Below, piece after piece: positions 53,305 through 63,701 of a stretch of 64,000 bases of DNA. Position numbers and translations under genes: made by a program. The DNA lies in NCBI GenBank assembly GCA_963717945.1, contig CAVQXT010000007.1, positions 124,001 through 188,000 of the forward strand. The letters run 5' to 3'. This DNA comes from FEN-299 sp963717945 (GTDB lineage: Bacteria; Acidobacteriota; Vicinamibacteria; Vicinamibacterales; Fen-181). The notes under the pieces were generated by a model, which saw only the letters and a list, made by a program, of their open reading frames with translations, did no database searches and was not told where the DNA came from. The first letter of the stretch is position 1; each line of letters opens with the position of its first letter.

Positions 53305-53655
53305 GTTCTCCGGCGCTAGGAAACCCTATCTAGCGTACGGACCGCGCGAAGCGGGCGAACACGGGGAATGTACGCGATGTCCCGTGTGCCCCTTCCATTC
53401 GAGGTTCCTGCCGTCCCGGGGACGGCGAAGCCTGCGGCGAGTCAAACAATTTATATAGGGTAACCGTCCCGGGTGCCAAGCGCCGGCAGCAAGACGCCGG
53501 CAGCCGCTTCTAGGCCTGGGACAACGTAAGGCCAGTCTCGCGCCGGCGCCGTTTCGCGGCGGCGGCGAGGGGCGGCCGTTCTCGTTGGGGGAACGCGGGC
53601 AAGCCGCCCGGGCGCCGCGAGACGCGACGTCAGTTTCCCCGAGGACGGAGTGATC
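53305..53655 (+). other. Long structured leader of the str operon
   Basis: About 350 untranslated bases. Stems: ACACGGG/CCCGTGT (53359-53387 region), GCCGTCCC/GGGACGGC (53411-53427 region); a direct repeat CGCCGGCAGC occurs twice near 53482-53506; an AT patch ATTTATATAGGG sits at 53448-53460 and could be a second -10. No open frame with coding character. Confidence 0.5.
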
Positions 53656-54030
53656 GTGCCGACTATCAGCCAGCTGGTTCGCAAGGGCCGCGCGCAGATC
53701 GCGGTGAAGACCAAGAGCCCGGCGCTGCAGGACAACCCGCAGAAGCGCGGGGTCTGCGTGCGCGTGTTCACCCAGACGCCCAAGAAGCCGAACTCGGCCC
53801 TCCGCAAGGTGGCCCGCGTCCGGCTCACCAACGGGATCGAGGTCACCACCTACATCCCCGGCGTCGGGCACAACCTGCAGGAGCACTCGCTGGTGCTCAT
53901 CCGCGGCGGCCGCGTCAAGGACCTGCCGGGGGTGCGCTACCACGTGGTGCGCGGCACGCTCGACGCCGTCGGCGTCCAGGGACGGAAGCAGGGGCGGTCG
54001 AAGTACGGGGCCAAGCGGCCGAAGGCGTAG
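53656..54030 (+). CDS. rpsL: 30S ribosomal protein S12
   Basis: Decoding-centre protein. Starting at GTG 53656 (after GGAG) gives the canonical MPTISQLVRKGR and 124 residues; GTG 53650 would add two residues. TPKKPNSALRKVARVRL and GGRVKDLPGVRYHVVRG retain the Lys residues that confer streptomycin sensitivity. The TAG stop is followed by a second TAG that opens a TAGGGGC palindrome. Confidence 0.97.
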   Translation: MPTISQLVRKGRAQIAVKTKSPALQDNPQKRGVCVRVFTQTPKKPNSALRKVARVRLTNGIEVTTYIPGVGHNLQEHSLVLIRGGRVKDLPGVRYHVVRGTLDAVGVQGRKQGRSKYGAKRPKA

Positions 54031-54116
54031 TAGGGGCAGGCCTTGTGCCTGCCCGGCGACGAGGCCGCCGGGGGGCGCCATCGCCGCCGAACGGGCGACC
54101 ACGAGGGTCGCCCCGA
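54031..54116. repeat. TAGGGGC-type palindrome pair (rpsL-rpsG spacer)
   Basis: TAGGGGCAGGCCTTGTGCCT then GCCC, followed after about 38 bases by the inverted relative GGGCGACCACGAGGGTCGCC. In E. coli this spacer carries the S7 repressor site. Confidence 0.8.
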
Positions 54117-54151
54117 CATGGCCAGGATCTTGTTGAGTGTAAGAGAGCCAT

Positions 54152-54625
54152 ATGCCACGCAGACGAGAGATTGCCAAGCGGGAAATCGCGCCGGACCCCG
54201 TCTACAGCAGCACGCTGGTGACCAAGTTCGTCAACACCGTCATGAGCGCCGGCAAGCGGAGCACGGCCGAGCAGATCCTCTACCGCAGCTTCGACATCAT
54301 CAAGGAGCGCACCGGCGACGACCCCCTGAAGGTGTTCAAGAAGGCGGTCGACAACGTCAAGCCGAGCCTCGAGGTCAAGTCGCGGCGCGTGGGCGGGTCC
54401 AACTACCAGGTGCCGATCGAGGTCAACCCGAACCGGCGCCTGTCGCTCAGCATCCGCTGGCTCGTCGGCTACGCCCGGTCGCGCGGCGACGGCAAGACGA
54501 TGCAGGAGAAGCTCGCCAACGAGCTGATGGATGCGGCCAACCTGCGTGGCGGCGCGGTCAAGAAGCGCGAGGACACGCACCGGATGGCCGAGGCCAACAA
54601 GGCGTTCGCGCACTATCGCTGGTAG
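54152..54625 (+). CDS. rpsG: 30S ribosomal protein S7
   Basis: 16S rRNA head assembly protein. MPRRREIAKREIAPDPVYSS, NTVMSAGKRSTAEQILY and GGSNYQVPIEVNPNRRLSLS. 157 residues, normal. A GAGAG site precedes ATG 54152; fusA starts 7 bases after the stop. Confidence 0.97.
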   Translation: MPRRREIAKREIAPDPVYSSTLVTKFVNTVMSAGKRSTAEQILYRSFDIIKERTGDDPLKVFKKAVDNVKPSLEVKSRRVGGSNYQVPIEVNPNRRLSLSIRWLVGYARSRGDGKTMQEKLANELMDAANLRGGAVKKREDTHRMAEANKAFAHYRW

Positions 54626-54632
54626 CTCCCCC

Positions 54633-56738
54633 ATGCCCCGTTCAGTCCCGCTCGATCGCACTCGGAACATCGGCATCATGGCCCACATCGATGCCGGTAA
54701 GACCACCACCACGGAACGGATCCTGTTCTACACCGGGATTACGTACAAAATTGGTGAGGTCCACGAGGGCACCGCGGTCATGGACTGGATGGAGCAGGAG
54801 CAGGAGCGGGGGATCACCATCACCTCCGCCGCCACCACCTGCATCTGGCGCGACCACCGCATCAACATCATCGACACGCCCGGCCACGTCGACTTCACCG
54901 CCGAAGTCGAGCGCTCGCTGCGCGTGCTCGACGGCGCCGTGGCGGTCTTCGACGCCGTCTCCGGCGTCGAGCCGCAGTCGGAGACGGTCTGGCGCCAGGC
55001 CGACAAGTACCGCGTCCCCCGCATCTGCTTCGTCAACAAGATGGACCGCGTCGGCGCCGACTTCCGCGCGACGCTGGAGCAGATCGAGCGCAAGCTCCAG
55101 GCCAACCCGGTGGCGATCCAGTTGCCGATCGGGTCCGAGGAGCATTTCGCCGGCGTGATCGATCTCATCGGGATGCGCGCCATCCGCTACAACGACGAGA
55201 CGCTGGGCGCCGAGTACATCGTCGAGGACATCCCCGCGGACCTGCTGGACGAGGCGAGGCACTTCCGCGAGATCCTCGTCGAGAAGGCGACCGAGACCGA
55301 CGACGCGCTGCTCGAGAAGTACGTCGCGGGCGAGGCCATCACCGAGGACGAGCTGCGCTCGGCCATCCGCACGCGCGCCGTCCGCTCGGTGCGGCACGAG
55401 AAGCGCCCGTTCGTCCCGGTCATCTGCGGTTCGGCCTTCAAGAACAAGGGCGTGCAGCCGCTGCTCGACGCGGTGGTGGACTACCTCCCCTCGCCGCTCG
55501 ACATCCCGCCGGTCATCGGCCTCGACCCGCGCAAGGCCGAGGAGACGCAAGTCGAGCGGCCGGCGTCCGACGACGCGCCGTTCTCCGCGCTGGCCTTCAA
55601 GATCATGACCGACCCGTTCGTCGGCCAGCTCGCCTTCATCCGCGTGTACTCGGGCGTGATGGCGTCGGGCTCGACCGTCTACAACGCGACCCGCGGAAGG
55701 ACCGAACGCGTCGGCCGTCTCCTCAAGATGCACGCCAACAAGCGCGAGGAGATCAAGGAAGTCTACGCCGGCGACATCGCCGCCGCCGTCGGCCTGCGCA
55801 GCGTGACGACCGGCGACACGATCTGCGAGGAGAAGCGCCCGGTCGTCCTCGAGTCGATGGTCTTCCCCGAGCCGGTCATCACGCTGGCGATCGAGCCGCG
55901 GACCAAGGCCGACCAGGAGAAGCTCGGGCTGGGCCTCGGCAAGCTGCAGGCCGAGGACCCGACCTTCCGCGTGCAGACCGACGTCGACACCGGCCAGGTC
56001 ATCATCAGCGGGATGGGCGAGCTGCACCTCGAGATCATCGTCGACCGCCTGAAGCGCGAGTTCGGCGTCGAGGCCAGCGTGGGCCGCCCCCAGGTCGCCT
56101 ACAAGGAGACGCTCACCCAGCCGGCGCAGGCCGAGGGCCGCTACATCCGCCAGACCGGCGGCCACGGCCAGTACGGCCACGTCAAGATCCGCCTCGCCCC
56201 GCGCAAGCCGGGCGAGGGGTTCGAGTTCAAGAACGAGATCGTCGGCGGCGCGATCCCCCGCGAGTTCATCAAGCCGGTCGAGGAGGGGATCCGCGAGGCG
56301 CTCTCCACCGGCGTGCTGGCCGGCTACCCGGTCGACGACGTGTCGATCACGCTCTACGACGGATCGTCGCACGACGTGGACTCGTCGGAACTGGCGTTCA
56401 AGATCGCCGGGTCGATGGCGTTCAAGGATGCGGCCCGGCGCGCGGGCCCCGTCCTGCTCGAGCCGGTGATGAAGGTCGAGGTGGTGGTGCCCGAGGAGTA
56501 CATGGGCGACATCATGGGCGACGTGAGCGCGCGCCGCGGCCGGATCGTCTCGATGGAGGCGCGCGGAGGCACGCAGATTGTCAACGCGCGGGTGCCCCTG
56601 TCGGAGATGTTCGGGTACGCCACCGACCTGCGGTCGCGCACCCAGGGCCGCGCGACCTACACGATGCACTTCGAACGGTACGAGCAGGCGCCCCAGAACG
56701 TGAGCGAAGAGGTCGTCGCCCGCATTCAGGGCAAGTGA
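54633..56738 (+). CDS. fusA: Elongation factor G
   Basis: Translocase GTPase. G1 AHIDAGKTTTTER, switch RGITITSAATTC, G3 DTPGHVDFT, G4 NKMDR; domains II-V follow with GGHGQYGHVKIRL and the C-terminal MFGYATDLRSRTQGRATYTM. 701 residues. ATG 54633 starts just after rpsG; 16 bases separate it from tuf. Confidence 0.98.
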   Translation: MPRSVPLDRTRNIGIMAHIDAGKTTTTERILFYTGITYKIGEVHEGTAVMDWMEQEQERGITITSAATTCIWRDHRINIIDTPGHVDFTAEVERSLRVLDGAVAVFDAVSGVEPQSETVWRQADKYRVPRICFVNKMDRVGADFRATLEQIERKLQANPVAIQLPIGSEEHFAGVIDLIGMRAIRYNDETLGAEYIVEDIPADLLDEARHFREILVEKATETDDALLEKYVAGEAITEDELRSAIRTRAVRSVRHEKRPFVPVICGSAFKNKGVQPLLDAVVDYLPSPLDIPPVIGLDPRKAEETQVERPASDDAPFSALAFKIMTDPFVGQLAFIRVYSGVMASGSTVYNATRGRTERVGRLLKMHANKREEIKEVYAGDIAAAVGLRSVTTGDTICEEKRPVVLESMVFPEPVITLAIEPRTKADQEKLGLGLGKLQAEDPTFRVQTDVDTGQVIISGMGELHLEIIVDRLKREFGVEASVGRPQVAYKETLTQPAQAEGRYIRQTGGHGQYGHVKIRLAPRKPGEGFEFKNEIVGGAIPREFIKPVEEGIREALSTGVLAGYPVDDVSITLYDGSSHDVDSSELAFKIAGSMAFKDAARRAGPVLLEPVMKVEVVVPEEYMGDIMGDVSARRGRIVSMEARGGTQIVNARVPLSEMFGYATDLRSRTQGRATYTMHFERYEQAPQNVSEEVVARIQGK

Positions 56739-56754
56739 GCGGAGACATACAGCC

Positions 56755-57951
<1,197 letters not shown>

Positions 57952-57954
<3 letters not shown>

Positions 57955-58062
57955 GGACGAGGGACGGGGGACTAGGGACGAGAGGACGAACGGCGCTTGT
58001 GGCCCTCGTCCCTCGTCCCTAACCCCTCGTCCCTGACAGCGAGCGAAGCGTCAGCGAGCGAG
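57952..58062. repeat. Stutter palindrome after tuf copy 2
   Basis: One-base variant (GAGAGGAC versus GAGGGGAC) of the element at 38165-38275, with the same GACAGCGAGCGAAGCGTC tail. The copies diverge only at the ribosome site of the next gene (rpsJ here, rpmG there). Confidence 0.88.
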
Positions 58063-58067
58063 AGAGT

Positions 58068-58406
<339 letters not shown>

Positions 58407-58500
58407 CGAAGGCTCAAGGCGCAGGACTCAGGGCTCAGGCTGGCTCAGGCCTGCGCCGGATTCGGCCGTGAGCCGTGAGCCGTGAGCCGGCGAGATACGA
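58407..58500. repeat. Stutter repeats, GGCTCAGG and GTGAGCC words
   Basis: Left part repeats AGGCTCAAGG/GGGCTCAGGC, right part repeats GTGAGCC three times. Between rpsJ and rplC. Confidence 0.75.
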
Positions 58501-58502
58501 AA

Positions 58503-59180
58503 ATGGTTACAGGAATCATCGGCAGGAAAGTCGGCATGACGCAGCTGTTCGACGACGACGGCAGCGTGCGCCCGGTGACGGTGATCAAGGCCGGCCCGTG
58601 CGTCGTCGTCCAGGCGAAGAGCGCCGAACGCGACGGCTACGAGTCGGTGCAGCTCGGCCTGGTCGAGGACCGTCCCGCGAAGGTGACCAAGGCGCTGGCC
58701 GGGCACTACAAGAAGGCCGCCGTGCCGCCGACGCGGGTGCGCCGCGAGGTGAAGGTGGCCAAGGGCGGCGAGGCGACGAAGTCGGGCGACCAGGTGATGG
58801 TCTCCATCTTCAGCGCCGGCGACCGCGTGGACGTCATCGGCACCAGCCGCGGCATGGGGTTCCAGGGGGTCATGAAGCGGCATCATTTCCGCGGCGGCGC
58901 CGCGACCCACGGGTCCATGTTCCACCGGGCGCCCGGGTCGATCGGCGCGTCGTCGTACCCGTCGCGCGTCGTCAAGGGGATGCGCGGCGCCGGCCACATG
59001 GGCGACGCGCGCGTGACGACCCGGAACCTTCGCGTGGAGCGGATCGACGCGGACAACCACCTGCTGATGGTGCGCGGCGCGGTGCCGGGCGCGGACGGCG
59101 GGTACCTGATCATCCGCAAGGCCGTCGCGGCCAAGCCGGTGCACGTGCCCCAGGTCGACAAGCCGAAGGGCAAGAAGTAG
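58503..59180 (+). CDS. rplC: 50S ribosomal protein L3
   Basis: 225 residues. MVTGIIGRKVGMTQLFDDDG start and GTSRGMGFQGVMKRHHFRGG, with the conserved Gln of the tip that reaches the peptidyl-transferase centre. C-terminus slightly extended with Lys. ATG 58503 directly follows the stutter repeat and has a poor ribosome site. Confidence 0.97.
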   Translation: MVTGIIGRKVGMTQLFDDDGSVRPVTVIKAGPCVVVQAKSAERDGYESVQLGLVEDRPAKVTKALAGHYKKAAVPPTRVRREVKVAKGGEATKSGDQVMVSIFSAGDRVDVIGTSRGMGFQGVMKRHHFRGGAATHGSMFHRAPGSIGASSYPSRVVKGMRGAGHMGDARVTTRNLRVERIDADNHLLMVRGAVPGADGGYLIIRKAVAAKPVHVPQVDKPKGKK

Positions 59181-59192
59181 CGAGCGAGAGCC

Positions 59193-59813
59193 ATGAACCT
59201 GGACGTCGTCAACACGCAGAACGAGAAGGTCGGCACGCTCGACGTGAGCGACGAGCTGTTCGGCGGGCGCATCAAGGGCCACCTGGTGTGGGAGTCGGTC
59301 GTGCACGCCAACGCCGCCGAGCGGCGCGGGACGCACATGACCAAGACCCGCGGCCTGGTGAGCGGCACGGGCAAGAAGCCGTGGCGCCAGAAGGGCACCG
59401 GCCGGGCGCGCGTCGGCGAGGCGCGGAACCCGTTGTGGCGCAAGGGCGGCACCGTGTTCGGGCCCCAGCCCCGGAGCTACGACTACCGCGTGCCGAAGAA
59501 GGTCGAGCGCGGCGCGCTGCGCCACGCGCTGGCGGCGCGGCTGCAGGGCGGGACCCTCGTCGTGGTGGACCAGCTCGCCGCCGACACCATCAAGACCAAG
59601 GCGGCCGCCGAGATGCTCAAGCGCCTGGGCGTCGCCGGCAAGGGGCTGCTCGTCGACGTGAAGGTCGACGAGAAGCTCGCCCTCGCGGTCCGGAACCTCG
59701 ACGGCGTGCGCCCTGTCGATTGCGGCCGGCTGACGGCCCGCGACCTGGCCGACGCCGGCCGGGTCGTGATGACCCGCGCGGCCCTCGAGCGGCTGCAGGA
59801 AGTGCTGGGGTAG
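59193..59813 (+). CDS. rplD: 50S ribosomal protein L4
   Basis: 206 residues; exit-tunnel loop RGLVSGTGKKPWRQKGTGRA and GGTVFGPQPRSYDYRVPKKV. In enterobacteria L4 represses the S10 operon. ATG 59193, 12 bases after rplC. Confidence 0.97.
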   Translation: MNLDVVNTQNEKVGTLDVSDELFGGRIKGHLVWESVVHANAAERRGTHMTKTRGLVSGTGKKPWRQKGTGRARVGEARNPLWRKGGTVFGPQPRSYDYRVPKKVERGALRHALAARLQGGTLVVVDQLAADTIKTKAAAEMLKRLGVAGKGLLVDVKVDEKLALAVRNLDGVRPVDCGRLTARDLADAGRVVMTRAALERLQEVLG

Positions 59814-59819
59814 CGAGCC

Positions 59820-60110
59820 ATGAAACTGACAGATGTCATTCGGCGGCCTCTCATCACCGAGAAGACCACCATCCAGCGCGAGGACGGCCGGACGATCGTG
59901 TTCCACGTGGCCTCCGACGCGACCAAGATCGAGGTCAAGCAGGCGATCGAGAAGCTGCTCGGAGCGAAGGTGGAGAGCGTGCGAACCACGCTCGTGCACG
60001 GGAAGGTGAAGCGGCAGGGCCGTTTCTCCGGGCGCCGATCCGACTGGAAGAAGGCGTACGTGCGGCTCCGTGTCGGCCAGAAGATGCCCGAGTTCCTGGA
60101 AGGGGCGTAA
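59820..60110 (+). CDS. rplW: 50S ribosomal protein L23
   Basis: 96 residues; docking site for SRP and trigger factor at the tunnel exit. VIRRPLITEKTTIQREDGRT and RRSDWKKAYVRLRVGQKM are typical. Starts 6 bases after rplD. Confidence 0.96.
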   Translation: MKLTDVIRRPLITEKTTIQREDGRTIVFHVASDATKIEVKQAIEKLLGAKVESVRTTLVHGKVKRQGRFSGRRSDWKKAYVRLRVGQKMPEFLEGA

Positions 60111-60118
60111 GGAGAGCC

Positions 60119-60943
60119 ATGCCCATTCGCACATACAAACCCACGTCGGCGGGGCGGCGGTTCCAGACGGTTCACGTGTTCGACGAGATCACGACGAGTA
60201 CGCCGTACAAACCGCTGACCGAACCCCTTCCCAAGTCGGGCGGGCGCAACAACCAGGGCGAGCTGACCAGCTGGTGGCGCGGGGGCGGCCACAAGCGGAT
60301 GTACCGCGTGATCGACTTCAGGCGGGACAAGCGCGACATCCCCGGCAAGATCATCACGGTCGAGTACGACCCGAACCGGTCGTCGCGGATCGCGCTGGTG
60401 CAGTACGCCGACGGCGACAAGCGCTACATCCTGCAGCCGAACGGCCTGAAGGTGGGCGACTCGGTGGTCTCCGGCGACAACGTCGACATCCTGCCGGGCA
60501 ACGCCTTGCCCCTCAAGAACATCCCGCTCGGCACGATGGTCCACAACGTGGAGCTGCGGCCCGGACGCGGGGGCCAGGTGGCGCGCGGCGCCGGGTCGTC
60601 GGTGCAGGTGGTCGCCAAGGAAGGCGACTACGCGACGGTGAAGATGCCGTCGGGCGAGCTGCGCCGGATCAACATGGAGTGCCTGGCGACGATCGGACAG
60701 GTCGGCAACATCGACCACGAGAACGTCTCGTGGGGCAAGGCGGGCCGCAGCCGCTGGCTCGGCAAGCGGCCGCACGTCCGCGGCGTGGCGATGAACCCGG
60801 TGGACCACCCGCTCGGCGGCGGCGAGGGCAAGACGTCGGGCGGCCGGCACCCGGTGACGCCGTGGGGCATGCCGACCAAGGGCTACAAGACGCGCAACCG
60901 GAAGTCGACCGACCAGTTCAGGGTGCAGAGGCGACCGAAGTAG
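60119..60943 (+). CDS. rplB: 50S ribosomal protein L2
   Basis: 274 residues, the normal length. RTYKPTSAGRRFQTVHVFDE, NNQGELTSWWRGGGHKRMYR and the C-terminal GVAMNPVDHPLGGGEGKTSG including the conserved His. ATG 60119 follows AAGGAGAG. Confidence 0.97.
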   Translation: MPIRTYKPTSAGRRFQTVHVFDEITTSTPYKPLTEPLPKSGGRNNQGELTSWWRGGGHKRMYRVIDFRRDKRDIPGKIITVEYDPNRSSRIALVQYADGDKRYILQPNGLKVGDSVVSGDNVDILPGNALPLKNIPLGTMVHNVELRPGRGGQVARGAGSSVQVVAKEGDYATVKMPSGELRRINMECLATIGQVGNIDHENVSWGKAGRSRWLGKRPHVRGVAMNPVDHPLGGGEGKTSGGRHPVTPWGMPTKGYKTRNRKSTDQFRVQRRPK

Positions 60944-61026
60944 TGGCGGGCAGCCGTCAGCGGGCAGCCGGCAGCGGAACGCGCTGTCACGCGGCCAGCT
61001 GAGAGCTGCCAGCTGCCAGCTGCAAA
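60944..61026. repeat. Stutter palindrome, GGCAGC/AGCTGCC words
   Basis: Left arm repeats GGGCAGCCG/GGCAGCGG, spacer AACGCGCTGTCACGCGG, right arm repeats AGCTGCC/AGCTGAGAGC. The spacer again has CGC-TGTCACGCG. Between rplB and rpsS. Confidence 0.78.
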
Positions 61027-61033
61027 GAAGCTT

Positions 61034-61387
61034 ATGAGCAGATCACTGAAGAAGGGCCCGTTCATCGACACCCCGTTGCTCGAGAAGGTGGAGGCGATGA
61101 ATCGCGGCGGCGACAAGAAGGTCATCAAGACCTGGTCACGGCGCTCGACCGTGGTGCCCGAGATGGTCGGTCACACGCTGGCGGTGCACAACGGCCGGAA
61201 ATTCGTGCCGGTGTACGTGACCGAGAACATGGTGGGCCACAAGCTCGGCGAGTTCGCGCCGACCAGGACCTTCAAGGGCCACACGACCAAGAGCGAGAAG
61301 GCGGCGGCGGCCGCGGCGGCTCCGGCGGCGCCGGGCGCGGCTCCGGCCGCGGCGGCTCCGAAGCCGGCCGGGGGTAGCGCATCATGA
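61034..61387 (+). CDS. rpsS: 30S ribosomal protein S19 with Ala/Pro tail
   Basis: The S19 core (MSRSLKKGPFIDTPLLEKVE, RRSTVVPEMVGHTLAVHNG, GHKLGEFAPTRTFKGH) ends at about residue 88. A further 29 residues, almost only Ala, Pro and Gly, make 117 in total versus about 92 usually. The tail overlaps rplV by 4 bases. Confidence 0.96.
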   Translation: MSRSLKKGPFIDTPLLEKVEAMNRGGDKKVIKTWSRRSTVVPEMVGHTLAVHNGRKFVPVYVTENMVGHKLGEFAPTRTFKGHTTKSEKAAAAAAAPAAPGAAPAAAAPKPAGGSAS

Positions 61388-61836
61388 TCCAGGGAGAAGC
61401 GACGGCGAAGTACGTCCGCACGTCGGCCCAGAAGGCCGGGCTCGTGCTGGCCCTCATTCGCGGGTGCGAGGTGAACAAGGCGCTCGCGCTGCTGCAGTTC
61501 TCCCGCAAGCACGTGGCGCGCGACATCAGCAAGGTGCTGCGGTCGGCCATCGCCAACGCCCAGCAGAAGGAAGGGTTCGGCGGCGACGTCGACCGGCTGT
61601 TCGTGTCGGCCTGCTACGCCGGCCAGGGGCCGACGATGAAGCGGATCCGCCCCGCCCCGATGGGCCGGGCGTTCCGGGTCGTCAAGCGCACGGCGCACCT
61701 GACGGTGGCCGTGACCGAGAGGCCGCAGAAGATCACGGCGGCGGCGCCCGAGGGGACACCCAAGCGGCGCGCCCGTGCGGCGGCCTCCGAGGGCGCACCC
61801 AAGCGGCGCGCCCGCGCGGCGGCGGCGGCGAAGTAA
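61384..61836 (+). CDS. rplV: 50S ribosomal protein L22 with repeated basic tail
   Basis: L22 core (TAKYVRTSAQKAGLVLALIR, RADA-type RPAPMGRAFRVVKRTAHLTV) to about residue 110, then a 40-residue tail containing two copies of PKRRARAAA, encoded by a direct DNA repeat at 61759-61824. 150 residues in all. ATG overlaps the rpsS stop. Confidence 0.96.
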   Translation: MIQGEATAKYVRTSAQKAGLVLALIRGCEVNKALALLQFSRKHVARDISKVLRSAIANAQQKEGFGGDVDRLFVSACYAGQGPTMKRIRPAPMGRAFRVVKRTAHLTVAVTERPQKITAAAPEGTPKRRARAAASEGAPKRRARAAAAAK

Positions 61837-61940
61837 GTCATAGGCGGAAGGCGGGGAGGCGGGAGGATCCGCCGGCCGCGCCAGCCGCCGCCCGGTAATG
61901 TCGGGCGGGCCTCGGGGCCCGCCACCCGAAGGAGCGTCTC

Positions 61941-62633
61941 GTGGGTCAGAAGGTTCACCCGTACGGATTCCGGCTCGGCTTCAACAAGACGTGGCGGTCG
62001 CGGTGGTACTCGGACCGCGACTACGCGAAGCTGCTGCACGAGGACCTGGCGCTCAGGGCCGAACTGAAGCGGCGGTTCGCGCACGCGGGCGTCTCGCGCA
62101 TCGAGATCGAGCGCGCGGCCAACAAGCTGAAGATCGACATCCACACCAGCCGGCCCGGCATCATCATCGGCCGGAAGGGCGCGGAGGTCGACAAGCTGAA
62201 GGAAGAGGTCAAGCGCCGGACCAACCGCGAGGTGTTCATCAACATCCAGGAGATCCAGAAGCCCGAGCTGGACGCCCAGCTGATCGCCGAATCGGTGGCG
62301 ATGCAGCTCGAGAAGCGCGTCGCCTTCCGCCGCGCCATGCGCAAGGCGGTCGAGTCGGCGCTCCGGTTCGGGGCCCGCGGCATCAAGGTCCGCGTCTCCG
62401 GCCGCCTGAACGGCGCCGAGATCGCCCGCTCGGAGTGGTACCTGCACGGGCAGCTCCCGCTGCAGACGCTCCGGGCCGACCTCGACTACGGGTTCGCCGA
62501 GGCGGCCACGACCTACGGCCGGATCGGCGTCAAGACGTGGCTCTACAAAGGTGAGCGCCTCGAGCCGCGCGTCGGCCGGGAGGAAGACTACCGGGTGCCG
62601 CGCCGGCAGCCGAGGGGCGACGCGCGCGGCTAG
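61941..62633 (+). CDS. rpsC: 30S ribosomal protein S3
   Basis: 230 residues. GQKVHPYGFRLGFNKTWRSR, the KH domain RPGIIIGRKGAEVDKL and the C-terminal GRLNGAEIARSEWYLHGQLP. Start GTG 61941 with GAAGGAG upstream. Confidence 0.97.
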   Translation: MGQKVHPYGFRLGFNKTWRSRWYSDRDYAKLLHEDLALRAELKRRFAHAGVSRIEIERAANKLKIDIHTSRPGIIIGRKGAEVDKLKEEVKRRTNREVFINIQEIQKPELDAQLIAESVAMQLEKRVAFRRAMRKAVESALRFGARGIKVRVSGRLNGAEIARSEWYLHGQLPLQTLRADLDYGFAEAATTYGRIGVKTWLYKGERLEPRVGREEDYRVPRRQPRGDARG

Positions 62634-62740
62634 CGCCGCGCGGCTCCAGGCTCTGGACTCCGGGCCCAAGGCGTTGTCTGGCGCCCGGCCGAGAGCCGGA
62701 CACCGCCGAGAGCCGAGGGCCCAGGGCCGAGAGTCGATAG
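62634..62740. repeat. Stutter repeats, GGCTCTGG / GCCGAGAGCC words
   Basis: Left part GGCTCCAGGCTCTGGACTCC, right part repeats CCGAGAGCCG/CCGAGGGCC four times. Between rpsC and rplP. Confidence 0.7.
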
Positions 62741-62753
62741 CGTAAGGTGTTTT

Positions 62754-63179
62754 ATGTTGATGCCGAAGAAAGTCAAGTTCCGCAAGCAGCAGCGCGGCCG
62801 CATGACCGGGAAGGCCTGGCGCGGGTCCGACGTCTCGTTCGGCGACTACGGGCTCAAGGCGATGGAGCCGTGCTGGATGACGGCGCGCCAGATCGAGGCG
62901 GCCCGCGTGGCGATGACGCGGTTCATCAAGCGCGGCGGCAAGATCTGGGTCCGCGTGTTTCCCGACAAGCCCGTGACCAAAAAGCCGGCGGAAACGCGAA
63001 TGGGCAAGGGCAAGGGCGCGCCCGAGGAGTGGGTGGCCGTCGTCCGGCCCGGCAAGATCCTCTTCGAGATGGAAGGGGTCACCGAGCAGGAGGCGCGGGA
63101 GGCGATGCGCCTGGCGTCGGCCAAGCTGCCCATCCGCACGCGCTTCGCCGCGCGCTTCGCCCAGGAGGCCACTGTATGA
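62754..63179 (+). CDS. rplP: 50S ribosomal protein L16
   Basis: 141 residues. MLMPKKVKFRKQQRGRMTGK and GKIWVRVFPDKPVTKKPAET RMGKGKG region (split by the family's conserved Arg modified in some species). ATG 62754. Overlaps rpmC by 4 bases. Confidence 0.97.
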   Translation: MLMPKKVKFRKQQRGRMTGKAWRGSDVSFGDYGLKAMEPCWMTARQIEAARVAMTRFIKRGGKIWVRVFPDKPVTKKPAETRMGKGKGAPEEWVAVVRPGKILFEMEGVTEQEAREAMRLASAKLPIRTRFAARFAQEATV

Positions 63180-63382
63180 CGAGGGCCCGCGAACTGCACG
63201 AACTGAACGAGGACGACCTGAGGAACCGCGAGCGCGACCTGAACGATCAGCTCTTCCGGCTGCGGATCCAGAAGGCCATGGGGCACCTCGACGTCCCGCT
63301 GAAGCTGCGGCTGGTCCGCCGCGACCTCGCGCGGGTCAAGACGGTGCTCCGCCAGAAGACCGCCCCGGCGGGCAGGAGCTAG
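63176..63382 (+). CDS. rpmC: 50S ribosomal protein L29
   Basis: 68 residues, two-helix protein at the tunnel exit: RARELHELNEDDLRNRERDL and LRIQKAMGHLDVPLKLRLVR RDLARVKT. ATG 63176 overlaps the rplP stop. Confidence 0.95.
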   Translation: MTRARELHELNEDDLRNRERDLNDQLFRLRIQKAMGHLDVPLKLRLVRRDLARVKTVLRQKTAPAGRS

Positions 63383-63386
63383 CACG

Positions 63387-63701
63387 ATGGCTGACAAAGC
63401 ACGCGTTCAAGGGGTCGTCACCAGCGACCGCATGGAGCAGAGCGTGGTGGTCGCGGTCGAGCGCCAGGTGCGCCACCCGCTGTACGGCAAGATCCAGCGC
63501 CGCACGTCCACCTTCCTCGCGCACAACGACGGCAACGAGGCGAAGCTCGGCGATCTGGTCGAGATCGTCGAGGGCCGCCCGATGAGCCGCCGCAAGCGGT
63601 GGGTCGTCACCCGCATCGTCCGGCGGGCCGTCGACGTCAAGGCGCGCGAGGCCGAGGCCCAGCTGGCCGCCGAGCCCGAGAAGGCCGGAGGGGCGTCATG
63701 A
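63387..63701 (+). CDS. rpsQ: 30S ribosomal protein S17
   Basis: 104 residues with core VQGVVTSDRMEQSVVVAVER, HPLYGKIQRRTSTFLAHN and GDLVEIVEGRPMSRRKRWVV; an Ala/Glu-rich tail of about 20 residues exceeds the usual 85. Starts 4 bases after rpmC and overlaps rplN by 4. Confidence 0.96.
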   Translation: MADKARVQGVVTSDRMEQSVVVAVERQVRHPLYGKIQRRTSTFLAHNDGNEAKLGDLVEIVEGRPMSRRKRWVVTRIVRRAVDVKAREAEAQLAAEPEKAGGAS

